DNA of 8,528 nt from an uncultured Dialister sp. (GCA_900543455.1 UQRR01000084.1:1-8528); one strand, 5' to 3'; shown: positions 1-5,966, numbered from the stretch's first letter. Notes: generated by a model not told the origin, from the sequence alone. Program-made: numbers and translations.

Positions 1-91
1 GTCACTAGTCACTAGTCACTAGTCACTAGTCACTAGTCACTAGTCACTAGTCACTAGTCACTAGTCACTAGTCACTAGTCACTACATCCTA
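1..91. repeat. Perfect tandem heptamer array, 12 x GTCACTA, plus one degenerate unit
   Basis: Twelve exact head-to-tail copies of GTCACTA fill positions 1-84, and a degenerate unit CATCCTA (85-91) follows. The array runs off the left edge of the window, so its true length is unknown. Read in the sense of parB (minus strand), the unit is TAGTGAC, and the parB stop codon TAG is the first three bases of the degenerate unit. Each junction creates a CTAG, giving eleven in 84 bp. Seven is not a multiple of three, so every reading frame on either strand meets a stop within 21 nt. The uniformity suggests recent expansion or homogenisation compared with the mixed arrays later in the window. I take it as the array end of the composite repeat described at 7130-7433. 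Confidence 0.95.
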
Positions 92-952
92 CCTCTTCCC
101 GTTTAAAAACTCCGTGATTCGCTCAAATTCTTCATCATTTTTGAAGGTGATGGAGATCGTGCCGCTATGGGCATGTTTCCCTCGGCCGAGTTTGATGGCG
201 ACGCGGCTGCCGACGGACATGCCGAGTTTTTCTTCGATGGAGCGAAGGAAGGCGTGCGTCTGCGGATCGGCGATTTCTTTTTTCTTTTTCTTCTTTTCAC
301 GGGTCAGGTCTTCGACGTGACGGGCCGAGAGACCTTCGTCTACGATCTGTTTCGCAAGCCGGACCTGCTCTTCGCCGGACGAAAGTCCGAGGAGCGGGCG
401 CGCCTGGCCGGTCGTGAGCTTGCCTTCGACCATGAGCTTTTTCACTTCATCTGGGAAATCCGCAAGACGGAGCATATTGGCGATGTAGGGGCGGCTTTTG
501 CCGACTCTGGCAGCCATCTGCTCCTGCGTCAGCCCGTAATCATTCATCAGCTGCTGATAGGCTTCGCATTCTTCGATCGGATTCAGGTCTTCGCGCTGCA
601 GATTCTCGATCAGCGCCACTTCTGCCATGGATCTGTCATCATAGGCAGAAACGATCGCCGGCACCGTCTTGAGCCCTGCGAGGTCTGCCGCCCGCAGACG
701 GCGCTCGCCGGTGACGAGCTCATACTCAAAGTCGCCGTCCTTGTCACGGTAGCGCACCGTGATCGGCTGGATCAGTCCTTTTTCCTTGATGGAAGCCGCC
801 AGATTTTCCAGCGACTCGAAATCAAACTGGCGGCGCGGCTGCCAGGGATTGGGATGGATCTTGGAAATATCCAGCTCAATGACCTTGCCCGTCTCATCCA
901 GTGCATTTTCCAGAAGAGAGCCGAGCCCCCGTCCCAATTTTCGCTTAACCAC
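89..952 (-). CDS. parB: ParB/Spo0J chromosome-partitioning protein (CTP-dependent DNA clamp)
   Basis: The protein has 287 residues, normal for chromosomal ParB. It binds parS, loads as a CTP-gated sliding clamp and works with ParA in origin segregation. Visible parts in order: an N-terminal K/R-G-R-G-L-G-S-L motif (residues 3-13) of the kind that stimulates the ParA ATPase; the ParB/Srx-like CTP-binding domain with GERRLRA (82-88); ENLQREDLNPIEE (116-128); a helix-turn-helix around 141-163; a lysine-rich linker (219-225); and a C-terminal dimerisation region. The start is GTG at 952-950, supported by a strong GGAGGT (966-961) eight bases upstream. That GTG lies inside the end of parA, so the two genes overlap by 8 bp and are probably translationally coupled. 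The TAG stop falls exactly at the edge of the heptamer array. No terminator is visible downstream inside the window. The family call is secure. Confidence 0.97.
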   Translation of the reverse strand: MVKRKLGRGLGSLLENALDETGKVIELDISKIHPNPWQPRRQFDFESLENLAASIKEKGLIQPITVRYRDKDGDFEYELVTGERRLRAADLAGLKTVPAIVSAYDDRSMAEVALIENLQREDLNPIEECEAYQQLMNDYGLTQEQMAARVGKSRPYIANMLRLADFPDEVKKLMVEGKLTTGQARPLLGLSSGEEQVRLAKQIVDEGLSARHVEDLTREKKKKKKEIADPQTHAFLRSIEEKLGMSVGSRVAIKLGRGKHAHSGTISITFKNDEEFERITEFLNGKR

Positions 953-1703
953 GTTTCAATACCTCCCGGCACAGCTTCTTATACGCCTCTGCCCCCTTGG
1001 ACTTGGGCGCATAGGTCAGGATCGGCTCACCGAAGCTCGGAGCCTCTGATAATTTCACGGTCCTTGGAATCACCGTCTTGAAAACCTTGGAGCCGAAATA
1101 CGTCTTGACTTCCTCCGCCACCTGCAGCGACAGATTCGTCCGTCCGTCGAACATGGTGAGGAGGATCCCCAGGATACGGAGCGACGGATTCAGCTTGCGG
1201 CTGACGATCTGCACTGTCTTCACCAGCTGCGAAAGCCCTTCCAGCGCATAGAATTCCGCCTGGATCGGGATCAGGATCGAATCAGACGCGACAAGCGCAT
1301 TGAGCGTCATCAGCCCCAGCGATGGCGGGCAGTCGATCAGGATGAAATCATAGGCATCCTTCAGCGCTTCGATCTTTTTCTTCAGGATGTACTCCCGTCC
1401 GTCCATGGCCGACAGCTCGATATCCGCCCCCGCGAGATCGATAGAGGAAGGAAGAAGAGAGAGCTTCTTCACCGCCGTCTTGACGATGGCCTCTTCTGCG
1501 TCCACATCATTAAGCAGCACATCATAAAGATTCTTTTTGAGCTCCACATCCTTAGAGAGTCCGCTGGTGGAATTTCCCTGCGCGTCTTCGTCGATAAGAA
1601 GCGTCTTTTTCCCGCGGTCTGCCAGGTAGGCCGCCAGGTTCACCGCCGTGGTCGTCTTCCCCACGCCGCCCTTCTGATTGATAATGCTGATGATCACGCC
1701 CAT
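945..1703 (-). CDS. parA: ParA/Soj chromosome-partitioning ATPase
   Basis: This is a 252-residue ParA/MinD-superfamily ATPase of the short Soj type, with no N-terminal HTH domain. ATP-bound dimers coat the nucleoid and ParB-parS complexes trigger hydrolysis, which drives origin segregation. In Firmicutes Soj can also act on DnaA. Visible motifs: deviant Walker A KGGVGKTT (residues 11-18), Walker A' LLIDEDAQGN (35-44), Walker B LIDCPP (122-127), and the C-terminal IPRTVKLSEAPSFGEPI block (212-228) that is diagnostic for chromosomal ParA. The Walker A' motif has alanine where most homologues have proline (DxDPQGN), which I judge minor. An in-frame extension reaches 1832, but ATG at 1703 is chosen because an AGGAAG lies just upstream and the family normally starts right before the P-loop strand. 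It is the first gene of a parA-parB operon. The usual gidB/rsmG neighbour is not upstream; an arsR gene is. Confidence 0.97.
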   Translation of the reverse strand: MGVIISIINQKGGVGKTTTAVNLAAYLADRGKKTLLIDEDAQGNSTSGLSKDVELKKNLYDVLLNDVDAEEAIVKTAVKKLSLLPSSIDLAGADIELSAMDGREYILKKKIEALKDAYDFILIDCPPSLGLMTLNALVASDSILIPIQAEFYALEGLSQLVKTVQIVSRKLNPSLRILGILLTMFDGRTNLSLQVAEEVKTYFGSKVFKTVIPRTVKLSEAPSFGEPILTYAPKSKGAEAYKKLCREVLKRG

Positions 1704-1988
1704 AGCTTTCTTCCTTTCATCGATAGTCACTTTATTATACCATGATTGTATGGGGTTATGGGAGAAAAAATGAGGTTCTCCTGCTTCCGAATGCTCCCGA
1801 AGGAAGCGGATAGGCCGGTGAGCACCTCGCACATTTTCAGGGCTTCCTGAAATTCGGATCTCCCATTTTTTGCATGCGAAAACCGTCCCTTACATGACAG
1901 AGAAAAAGATCGTCCGACCGCCGAGCTCTTCCGATCGCCGCTTCCAAACCTTTTCTTCATCAAAAAAGCGAAGCCTCTCGGCTTCGTT
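1704..1988. other. Intergenic region between arsR and parA
   Basis: Apart from the parA promoter and the arsR terminator, I see no gene in these 285 bp. A weak GCTTCC/GGAAGC stem (1783-1788 with 1802-1807) has no following T-run. A minus-strand ORF crossing the region begins with TTG inside the 3' end of arsR, runs through the terminator and has no ribosome-binding site, so it was not called. Confidence 0.6.
1734..1742 (-). promoter_or_regulatory. parAB promoter, extended -10
   Basis: On the minus strand this reads TGG-TATAAT, a perfect -10 hexamer with an extended -10 TGN. The parA start codon is about 30 nt downstream. No convincing TTGACA-like -35 sits 16-18 bp upstream. Confidence 0.7.
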
Positions 1989-1990
1989 TT
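1962..1990 (-). terminator. Rho-independent terminator of the arsR gene
   Basis: A 7-bp perfect stem (1969-1975 with 1980-1986) closes a TCTC loop on the plus strand (GAGA in the minus-strand transcript). On the minus strand it is followed by six T residues (1967-1962). It starts a few bases after the arsR stop codon, which lies at 1989-1991. The plus-strand side also has TTTT (1987-1990), so weak bidirectional activity is possible. Confidence 0.9.
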
Positions 1991-2291
1991 ATTGATCTGC
2001 AAAGCAGCGTTTTTTCTTTTTGAAGATCATCCCCATGATGCTGTGCAGCTCATCTAACGCATCCGGATTCAGCGTATAAAAAATGTGCTTCCCATCACGA
2101 CGGTCAAGGACCAGACCGGACTCGACCAGCACTTTCATATCATGCGAAAGCGTCGGCTGGGTGATGGCGAAGGCTTCCTGCAGCTTATTGGCACACTGTG
2201 CATGACAGGATAGCATGTCGACGATCTTCAACCGCTTCGGATCGGAGATCGCTTTCAAAATTTTCGCCGTATCAATGTAGATCTGTTCCAT
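1989..2291 (-). CDS. ArsR/SmtB-family winged-helix transcriptional regulator
   Basis: The 100-residue protein is the size of a minimal ArsR/SmtB repressor. These are dimeric winged-helix proteins that leave DNA when a metal, metalloid or other effector binds. Landmarks: KAISDPKRLKIVDML (13-27, dimer and first helices), the recognition-helix region ITQPTLSHDMKVLVESGLV (43-61), and the beta-wing RRDGKHIFYTL (64-74). Cysteines occur only at 29 and 33 in the helix before recognition, plus one near the C-terminus (Cys-96). Aligned with the E. coli ArsR ELCVCDLC loop, only Cys-33 falls on a canonical thiolate position, so arsenic specificity cannot be claimed. The C-terminus is lysine-rich. The gene is monocistronic with its own terminator and lies divergent from the 104-residue gene at 2610. 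No arsenic or metal transporter is adjacent. The target and inducer are unknown. Confidence 0.9.
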   Translation of the reverse strand: MEQIYIDTAKILKAISDPKRLKIVDMLSCHAQCANKLQEAFAITQPTLSHDMKVLVESGLVLDRRDGKHIFYTLNPDALDELHSIMGMIFKKKKRCFADQ

Positions 2292-2314
2292 AAATGCTCC
2301 ATCAGTCAGTCAAG

Positions 2315-2354
2315 ATTCATATAATACATTTTCTTAAATGAATTGAAATATTTC
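2315..2354 (-). promoter_or_regulatory. Putative arsR promoter with possible autoregulatory operator
   Basis: An inverted repeat ATTCAT (2315-2320) / ATGAAT (2338-2343) with a 17-bp gap surrounds TATTAT (minus strand, 2326-2321), a plausible -10 about 30 nt before the arsR start. Right next to it is a perfect 10-bp palindrome GAAATATTTC (2345-2354). AT-rich dyads over the promoter are typical of ArsR-family autoregulation, but assigning these particular repeats is inference. Confidence 0.35.
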
Positions 2355-2548
2355 TATAAATGGTAACAGAGCAGGCATGGAATGTCAAGAAAATCATGGA
2401 ATGTCGTGACCGGCCTCTCGTGTTCTGCCAAAAGGGATAGGAAAAGACCGCTGCTCCGATCACCAGAGAAAAGCGCCGCCTTCGCTCCTTCATTTCCGGC
2501 CTGTCTGCGACTCCTGAAATTTTTTCTCTTCTTTTTATTATGAAAAAG

Positions 2549-2557
2549 TGTTATATT
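2549..2557 (+). promoter_or_regulatory. Promoter for the 104-residue gene, extended -10
   Basis: TGT-TATATT forms an extended -10, 5/6 to the hexamer consensus. It lies about 50 nt before the start codon in an otherwise AT-rich stretch, with no clear -35. Confidence 0.5.
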
Positions 2558-2609
2558 ATAGGAAGAAATAGCAATTTCCTTGCTATAAATTGGTCGTGAG
2601 GTGATAAAC

Positions 2610-2924
2610 ATGGCAGAAGTAACTGAAAAGAGCATCATCGTCAATGGCGTCGACAAATATCTCGTCGCTGATCTGAAACGTGTTTACGGCGGCGTAAGCT
2701 ACCAGGGTGAGGAATACGTATTCCTGCAGTTCCCGGTCGTCGGCGATACCGTCAGAGACTACCGTCCGGACAGCTACACCACCGCTATTATGCTCGGTGA
2801 TGAAGTATTCGATGGACAGACCTTCCATTACCACATCACTCTGACCTATGATGGTCATGTCAGAGAAGTGGCTTACCTGGGTCTTGATGACGCAGGCAGA
2901 CCAGACACCGTAGATGTCGAATAA
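2610..2924 (+). CDS. Hypothetical 104-residue acidic protein, family not recognised
   Basis: I do not recognise this protein. It has 104 residues, is clearly acidic (notably the last 15 residues), and has no cysteines, no signal peptide and no membrane segment. Its alternating hydrophobic and polar stretches, such as YLVADLKRVYGG (17-28) and TFHYHITLTYDG (71-82), suggest a small mostly-beta cytosolic domain. ATG at 2610 is preferred over an in-frame GTG at 2601 because GAGGTG (2598-2603) sits six bases before the ATG. That it is a real gene is supported by the ribosome-binding site, an upstream extended -10 and a strong terminator three bases after the stop. It is transcribed alone, divergently from arsR and convergently with the symporter. 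Regulation by the ArsR protein is possible but unproven. The opposite-strand ORF over it (2583-2996) crosses the terminator and was rejected. Confidence 0.8.
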   Translation: MAEVTEKSIIVNGVDKYLVADLKRVYGGVSYQGEEYVFLQFPVVGDTVRDYRPDSYTTAIMLGDEVFDGQTFHYHITLTYDGHVREVAYLGLDDAGRPDTVDVE

Positions 2925-2926
2925 GC

Positions 2927-2964
2927 CAATCAAAAAGAGCTCCCGCGGGAGCTCTTTTTGATTG
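2927..2964. terminator. Bidirectional terminator: 38-bp perfect palindrome
   Basis: The sequence is self-complementary over its full 38 bp. The GC-rich core GAGCTCCCGCGGGAGCTC (2937-2954) is flanked by AAAAA on the left and TTTTT on the right, so it can act as an intrinsic terminator in both directions. It starts three bases after the stop of the plus-strand gene and lies 88 bp past the stop of the convergent symporter gene. The pairing continues beyond the T-run (CAATC/GATTG). Confidence 0.95.
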
Positions 2965-3051
2965 CTCAGTGCGCCTTCTACAGCAGGCTCGATCAAATGA
3001 AGCCGGCTTTCGGCGGATGCTTCATAAAACTTCCCCGGTAGCGGCTCTTCG

Positions 3052-4428
3052 TTATTTCATTTCTTCTTTCTTCATACGGATCCCCGGCAGGAGCAAGAGA
3101 GCGCTCACGATCAGCCCGACAAAGAGCGGATCGATCGTGAGCTTTACCACCGTCGCCGTGAGGAGTGCGGCCGCTGTACTTCCAAGCATAGAAAGGACAG
3201 CCCATCCTCTCTTCACATGTCCCGGCCAGAAAACAGCGAGCGTCAGGGGCAGGAAGATCCCGCCGCCGCGAAGCGCCATGGAAATGTACGTCCAGAAGAG
3301 CACTTCGCTCCCACGATTCAGGATAGCGATGAAGCAGGCCAGAAGCATGACGAGAAGCACCGTCAGCTGATTCACCGTCAGCATCTTCCGGTCATCGGTC
3401 ATGCGGCAGAGCGGCACGATCATATCGCGTGTGATCATCGTACCGATGCCGAGCGTGAGCCCGCCGATACCCCCGATCAGCGACAGGATGATACCGCCCA
3501 TGGCCAGACCTCCGAGGAGCGGATGCACCTCATTGATAAGGTATGTCGGAAGCACCATGATCGGCAGGATATCCGGATACAAAGTCTGCATATAGAGGCC
3601 GACCGCAACAGAAGGCAGACCAACGGGAATGACGATGGCTGCCGCCAAAAAGCAGCCCGCCGATGCAGTGGACGGCGTATCCGCCGAGAAAATGCACTGG
3701 ATATACGTCTGCGTACAGAGTACCCCCACAAGGACGGAGAAAAGATTCGCCAGCGCAGGCTCTACGCCGCGCCCGAAGAGTGAAAATTGAGCAGCGGGAA
3801 ACTGGCTCCACGCCGCAGTCTCATGGACCGCCCGAAAGGCTTCCCATCCTGCGATGAAGAGCGCCACCCAGATGATTCCCATTTTCAGCATGCCGCCGAT
3901 CCCCGCTGATTTCATCCCGCCAAAGAATGTATAGGCAGCGACCAGAAAGATCAGAAGCACAGAAGCGGTATACGCATCGATGTGAAAGACCTCCGCTACG
4001 ATTTCTATCCCCGGCAGACAGCTCGCTACCGCAGAAAAAAGGATACCGATGGATGAAATCACCGAAGAAAGCTCCTCCGCCTTCTTCCCATAGTGCATCG
4101 CCAGAAACTGCGGGATCGTCTCAAGCCCCGTGCCGCGCATTTTCTTCGCATAAAAAAGCCCCATGATGATAAAAGCGATACCGCTCCCCAGTGTGAACCA
4201 CCACGCGGAGAGGCCAAAATGATACGCCAGCTGCGCCGTCCCCACCGTAGCGCCGCCGCCGACCACCGTCCCTGCGATGCTCCCGGCGACCAGCGGCGCC
4301 CCCGCCGACCGTCCGCCGACACTGTAGCCCGCTGCTGATTTCACCGATCTTGAACAGTAGATCCCGATCCCGATCACCAGCGCAAGCGTCGCGATGATGA
4401 CCCCCATGTGCATCATAGTCAAATGCAT
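3052..4428 (-). CDS. Sodium:solute symporter family (SSS) transporter
   Basis: The 458-residue polytopic inner-membrane protein fits the solute:sodium symporter family (PutP/PanF/SGLT fold, LeuT-like core), which uses the sodium gradient to import a small solute. Long hydrophobic segments begin at residue 8 and continue to about 450, consistent with 12-13 helices. Family-typical features are the S-x-x-GY-x-VGGRS block after helix 1 (32-41), the glycine-rich GTVVGGGATVGTAQLAY in helix 2 (53-69), and the YTFFGGMKSAGIGGMLKMG region (166-184). The substrate cannot be read from sequence. ATG at 4428 is chosen over an in-frame ATG at 4452 because GAAGGA lies six bases upstream of it, while the longer start has no ribosome-binding site. 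The gene is monocistronic. Downstream is the 2927-2964 terminator and upstream an extended -10 promoter. It ends in a lysine/glutamate-rich cytoplasmic tail. Confidence 0.88.
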   Translation of the reverse strand: MHLTMMHMGVIIATLALVIGIGIYCSRSVKSAAGYSVGGRSAGAPLVAGSIAGTVVGGGATVGTAQLAYHFGLSAWWFTLGSGIAFIIMGLFYAKKMRGTGLETIPQFLAMHYGKKAEELSSVISSIGILFSAVASCLPGIEIVAEVFHIDAYTASVLLIFLVAAYTFFGGMKSAGIGGMLKMGIIWVALFIAGWEAFRAVHETAAWSQFPAAQFSLFGRGVEPALANLFSVLVGVLCTQTYIQCIFSADTPSTASAGCFLAAAIVIPVGLPSVAVGLYMQTLYPDILPIMVLPTYLINEVHPLLGGLAMGGIILSLIGGIGGLTLGIGTMITRDMIVPLCRMTDDRKMLTVNQLTVLLVMLLACFIAILNRGSEVLFWTYISMALRGGGIFLPLTLAVFWPGHVKRGWAVLSMLGSTAAALLTATVVKLTIDPLFVGLIVSALLLLPGIRMKKEEMK

Positions 4429-4471
4429 ATTGATTCCTTCTTTCCTTCCCATTCTCTATTTTGTAAAGCCC

Positions 4472-4480
4472 ATTATAGCA
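4472..4480 (-). promoter_or_regulatory. Symporter promoter, extended -10
   Basis: On the minus strand this reads TGC-TATAAT: a perfect -10 with extended TGN, about 44 nt before the symporter start. No clear -35 is present. The composite repeat copy begins about 35 bp further upstream. Confidence 0.7.
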
Positions 4481-4660
4481 GAATGGAAAAGGGGATGCTA
4501 GAATAGAGAAAAGCAGGTTCAGGGGGCTCAAAGAGGGGAGTGCGGCGCATAAAAAAACAGAAGCGCCGCGGAGTAGAAATAATGACGAGACCCAAAGATG
4601 GCATTTAAGTCACCAGTCACTAGTCCCTCGAGACTCCTAATCCCTAGCCACTCATCCCTG

Positions 4661-4747
4661 ATTTCACACATGCGTCGTTTATCGGACTGCAAGAAAGATT
4701 TCTCACTGCGTTCGAAATGACGACACGAACGCGTCTGATATCTCCCA
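4661..4747. other. Imperfect hairpin segment interrupting the repeat
   Basis: This stretch does not follow the heptamer pattern on either side. It contains GTCGT early and ACGAC late, plus an inner ATTTC/GAAAT pairing (around 4697-4720), so it can fold as a long imperfect hairpin. It may be a second dispersed repeat inserted into the composite element. I see no coding potential. Confidence 0.4.
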
Positions 4748-4889
4748 GTCTCTTAGTCTCTTAGTCTCTAGTCCCTAGTCCCCAGTCACCAGTCACTAGT
4801 CACCAGTCACTAGTCACCAGTCACTAGTCACTAGTCCCTAATCCCTAGTCACTAATCCCTAGTCCCTAATCCCTAGTCACCAGTCCCTA
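4748..4889 (+). repeat. Mixed heptamer array upstream of the HAD gene (about 20 units)
   Basis: Two 8-bp units (GTCTCTTA) and GTCTCTA are followed by seventeen uninterrupted 7-bp units made of GTCACTA, GTCACCA, GTCCCTA, ATCCCTA and GTCCCCA. Variation is restricted to positions 1, 4 and 6 of the unit. The array ends 9 bp before the AAGGAG of the HAD gene, so it would form its mRNA leader if transcription starts upstream. Confidence 0.92.
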
Positions 4890-4910
4890 CCACAAAAAAA
4901 GGAGCCCATC

Positions 4911-5633
4911 ATGTACCAGGCAGTTCTCTTCGATATGGATGGCACGATCCTCGATACCATCACAGACCTTACGATTTGTACCAATTACGCACTTTCTAAG
5001 CTGGGAAAACCCCATGAATTTCCCGCAGAGCTCGTGAAACTCTGCTACGGCTGCGGCATCGAAGCCGACATGCAGAAAGCGCTCGCCATGGCCGCCGGCT
5101 GCGCCGGTAAAGACTTGGAATACGTAGAAAATCCTACGCCTCTTTCCTCCTACGGTCTTACAGCGCAGGACACCGCCCGCCTGCAGTCGATCTTCGTCCC
5201 CTACTACAGCGCACACTGCCACCTTCACACCGCTCCCTACGACGGCATCCCCGCTCTCCTGTCCGCGCTTCAAAGAAGAGGGATCCGTACCGCCGTCGCC
5301 TCAAACAAGGACGAAGCGGATGTAAAGAAACTTGCCGCCATGCATTTTCCAGGTCTTTTCGACGCCATCATGGGCAACTCCCCTGCCATCCGCAGAAAGC
5401 CTGCCCCCGACATGCTGGATCGCATTCTCCATGACCTTGCCATTCCGAAAGAACAGGCCATCTATATCGGTGACTCGGAAGTAGACATCGAAACAGCCAA
5501 AAACGCCGGCCTTGCCTGCATCTCCGTCACATGGGGATTTAGAAATAAAAACTTTCTCGCCCACCATGGCGCGACATGCATCGTAGAGAATGCAACGGAG
5601 CTGGCCATGGAATTGGGAATTAGGGAATCTTAA
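4911..5633 (+). CDS. HAD-superfamily hydrolase, phosphoglycolate phosphatase-like (subfamily IA)
   Basis: The 240-residue cytosolic protein has all four HAD motifs: the nucleophile motif DMDGT (Asp-8, acid/base Asp-10), motif II VASNK (Ser-131), motif III lysine in RRKPAPD (Lys-163), and motif IV GDSEVD (Asp-188, Asp-192). A helical cap between residues 15 and 110 makes it subfamily IA, the group of phosphoglycolate phosphatase (Gph), PpaX and beta-phosphoglucomutase. The substrate is therefore a small phosphorylated metabolite but cannot be fixed from sequence. The start is secure: AAGGAG lies six bases before the ATG. The gene is bracketed by heptamer arrays, one ending just before its ribosome-binding site and one starting immediately after its stop codon in the opposite orientation. 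Its last codons (GGAATTAGGGAAT) resemble the repeat itself, so the original C-terminus may have been altered. The shared terminator at 5914 is 280 bp downstream. Confidence 0.9.
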   Translation: MYQAVLFDMDGTILDTITDLTICTNYALSKLGKPHEFPAELVKLCYGCGIEADMQKALAMAAGCAGKDLEYVENPTPLSSYGLTAQDTARLQSIFVPYYSAHCHLHTAPYDGIPALLSALQRRGIRTAVASNKDEADVKKLAAMHFPGLFDAIMGNSPAIRRKPAPDMLDRILHDLAIPKEQAIYIGDSEVDIETAKNAGLACISVTWGFRNKNFLAHHGATCIVENATELAMELGIRES

Positions 5634-5752
5634 GTGACTGGTGACTGGTGACTGGTGGCTGGTAGCTAGTGACTGGTGACTAGTAGCTAGTAGCTAGTAG
5701 CTAGTGGCTAGTGGCTAGGGATTAGTGGCCAGGGATTAGTGGCCAGGGATTA
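5634..5752 (-). repeat. Heptamer array directly after the HAD stop codon (17 units)
   Basis: Seventeen contiguous 7-bp units (plus strand GTGACTG, GTGACTA, GTAGCTA, GTGGCTA, GTGGCCA, GGGATTA) begin at the base after the TAA stop (5631-5633). Orientation is the reverse complement of the arrays at 1, 4748 and 7322. Unit types are grouped, with GTGACTG near the gene and alternating GGGATTA/GTGGCCA at the far end. The alternating far end mirrors the ATCCCTA/GCCACTA alternation at 7322-7356. Confidence 0.95.
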
Positions 5753-5913
5753 GGTTTGCGATACGAGAAAACCGCTAGTTTCAAACCTCCGCGGCGTTTC
5801 CATATTTTTATGCGCCGCACCACCCCCTTTGAACCCTCCGAACCTGCTCCCCCGCTGAACCTCTTTCGCACGTAATCAAAGGGCGGCACCCCCTATGGGC
5901 TACCCCTGAACCC
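5634..5913 (-). repeat. Composite intergenic repeat, inverted copy
   Basis: Read on the minus strand from 5913, it has the lead GGGTTCAGGGGTAGCCC with a CCC-ATA-GGG mini-hairpin, TGATTACG, a spacer with three GGTTC-type motifs, the hairpin GCGGCG/CGCCGC (5818-5813 with 5796-5791), the hairpin AGGTTTG/CAAACCT (5788-5782 with 5758-5752), then the heptamer array ending at the HAD stop. About 70 bp around the two hairpins are nearly identical to 7255-7356. The lead end abuts the 5914-5956 terminator with no gap. No ORF is supported in the element, and neither hairpin is followed by a T-run. Confidence 0.88.
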
Positions 5914-5956
5914 ACACAAAAACGCTCGCCCTCAAAAAGGACGAGCGTTTTTGTGT
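5914..5956. terminator. Bidirectional terminator shared by HAD gene and ompA-like gene
   Basis: Fifteen-base perfect arms (5914-5928 with 5942-5956) contain CGCTCG/CGAGCG next to A5/T5 runs, so the structure works on both strands. It ends 10 bp from the stop of the minus-strand OmpA-like gene, and it is the first terminator downstream of the plus-strand HAD gene. Confidence 0.92.
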
Positions 5957-5966
5957 ATGTATCACA

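Larger units (their letters stand above)
2292..2609. other. Divergent intergenic region between arsR and the 104-residue gene
   Basis: These 318 bp hold the arsR promoter region on the left and the promoter for the gene at 2610 on the right. In the middle is an 11-bp direct repeat CATGGAATGTC (2376-2386 and 2395-2405), spaced 19 bp start to start. No further gene is supported. A minus-strand ORF (2354-2656) overlaps the start of the neighbouring gene and shows no recognisable protein features. Confidence 0.5.
4515..4889 (+). repeat. Composite intergenic repeat, degenerate copy
   Basis: The order is a GGTTCAGGGGG lead (4516-4526), a hairpin GCGGCGC (4542-4548) / GCGCCGC (4563-4569) with a 14-nt A-rich loop, a short decayed heptamer stretch (about 4609-4660, units such as GTCACCA and GTCACTA), an unrelated segment (about 4661-4747), then the main array. 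The GTGCGGCGCATAAA and AGAAGCGCCGCGGAG flanks match the copies at 5634-5913 (inverted) and 7130-7433. The AGGTTTG/CAAACCT hairpin found in those copies is absent here. Confidence 0.85.
4429..4910. other. Divergent intergenic region between symporter and HAD gene
   Basis: This region of 482 bp has no protein gene. It contains the symporter promoter, then a degenerate composite repeat (4515-4889) interrupted by an unrelated hairpin segment (about 4661-4747), and finally the HAD ribosome-binding site. I could not find a convincing sigma-70 promoter for the HAD gene, so its transcript either starts within or upstream of the repeat or uses a promoter type I do not recognise. Confidence 0.6.

Noticed and set aside
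941..960. Second parS-like site around CCACGTTTCAA at the parA/parB junction
   Set aside because: Only the CACGT core matches; the flanking half-sites do not fit the parS consensus.
167..1081. 304-residue plus-strand ORF antisense to parB
   Set aside because: Shadow of parB codon structure; parB motifs are unambiguous on the minus strand.
1727..2002. 91-residue minus-strand ORF between arsR and parA
   Set aside because: Starts with TTG inside arsR, crosses the arsR terminator and has no ribosome-binding site.
2583..2996. 137-residue minus-strand ORF antisense to the 104-residue gene
   Set aside because: It runs through the 38-bp terminator palindrome. The plus-strand gene has the ribosome-binding site, promoter and terminator.
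4121..4531. Minus-strand ORF overlapping the symporter start, possible frameshift
   Set aside because: The symporter frame is intact from its ribosome-binding site to its stop; this is an out-of-frame shadow.
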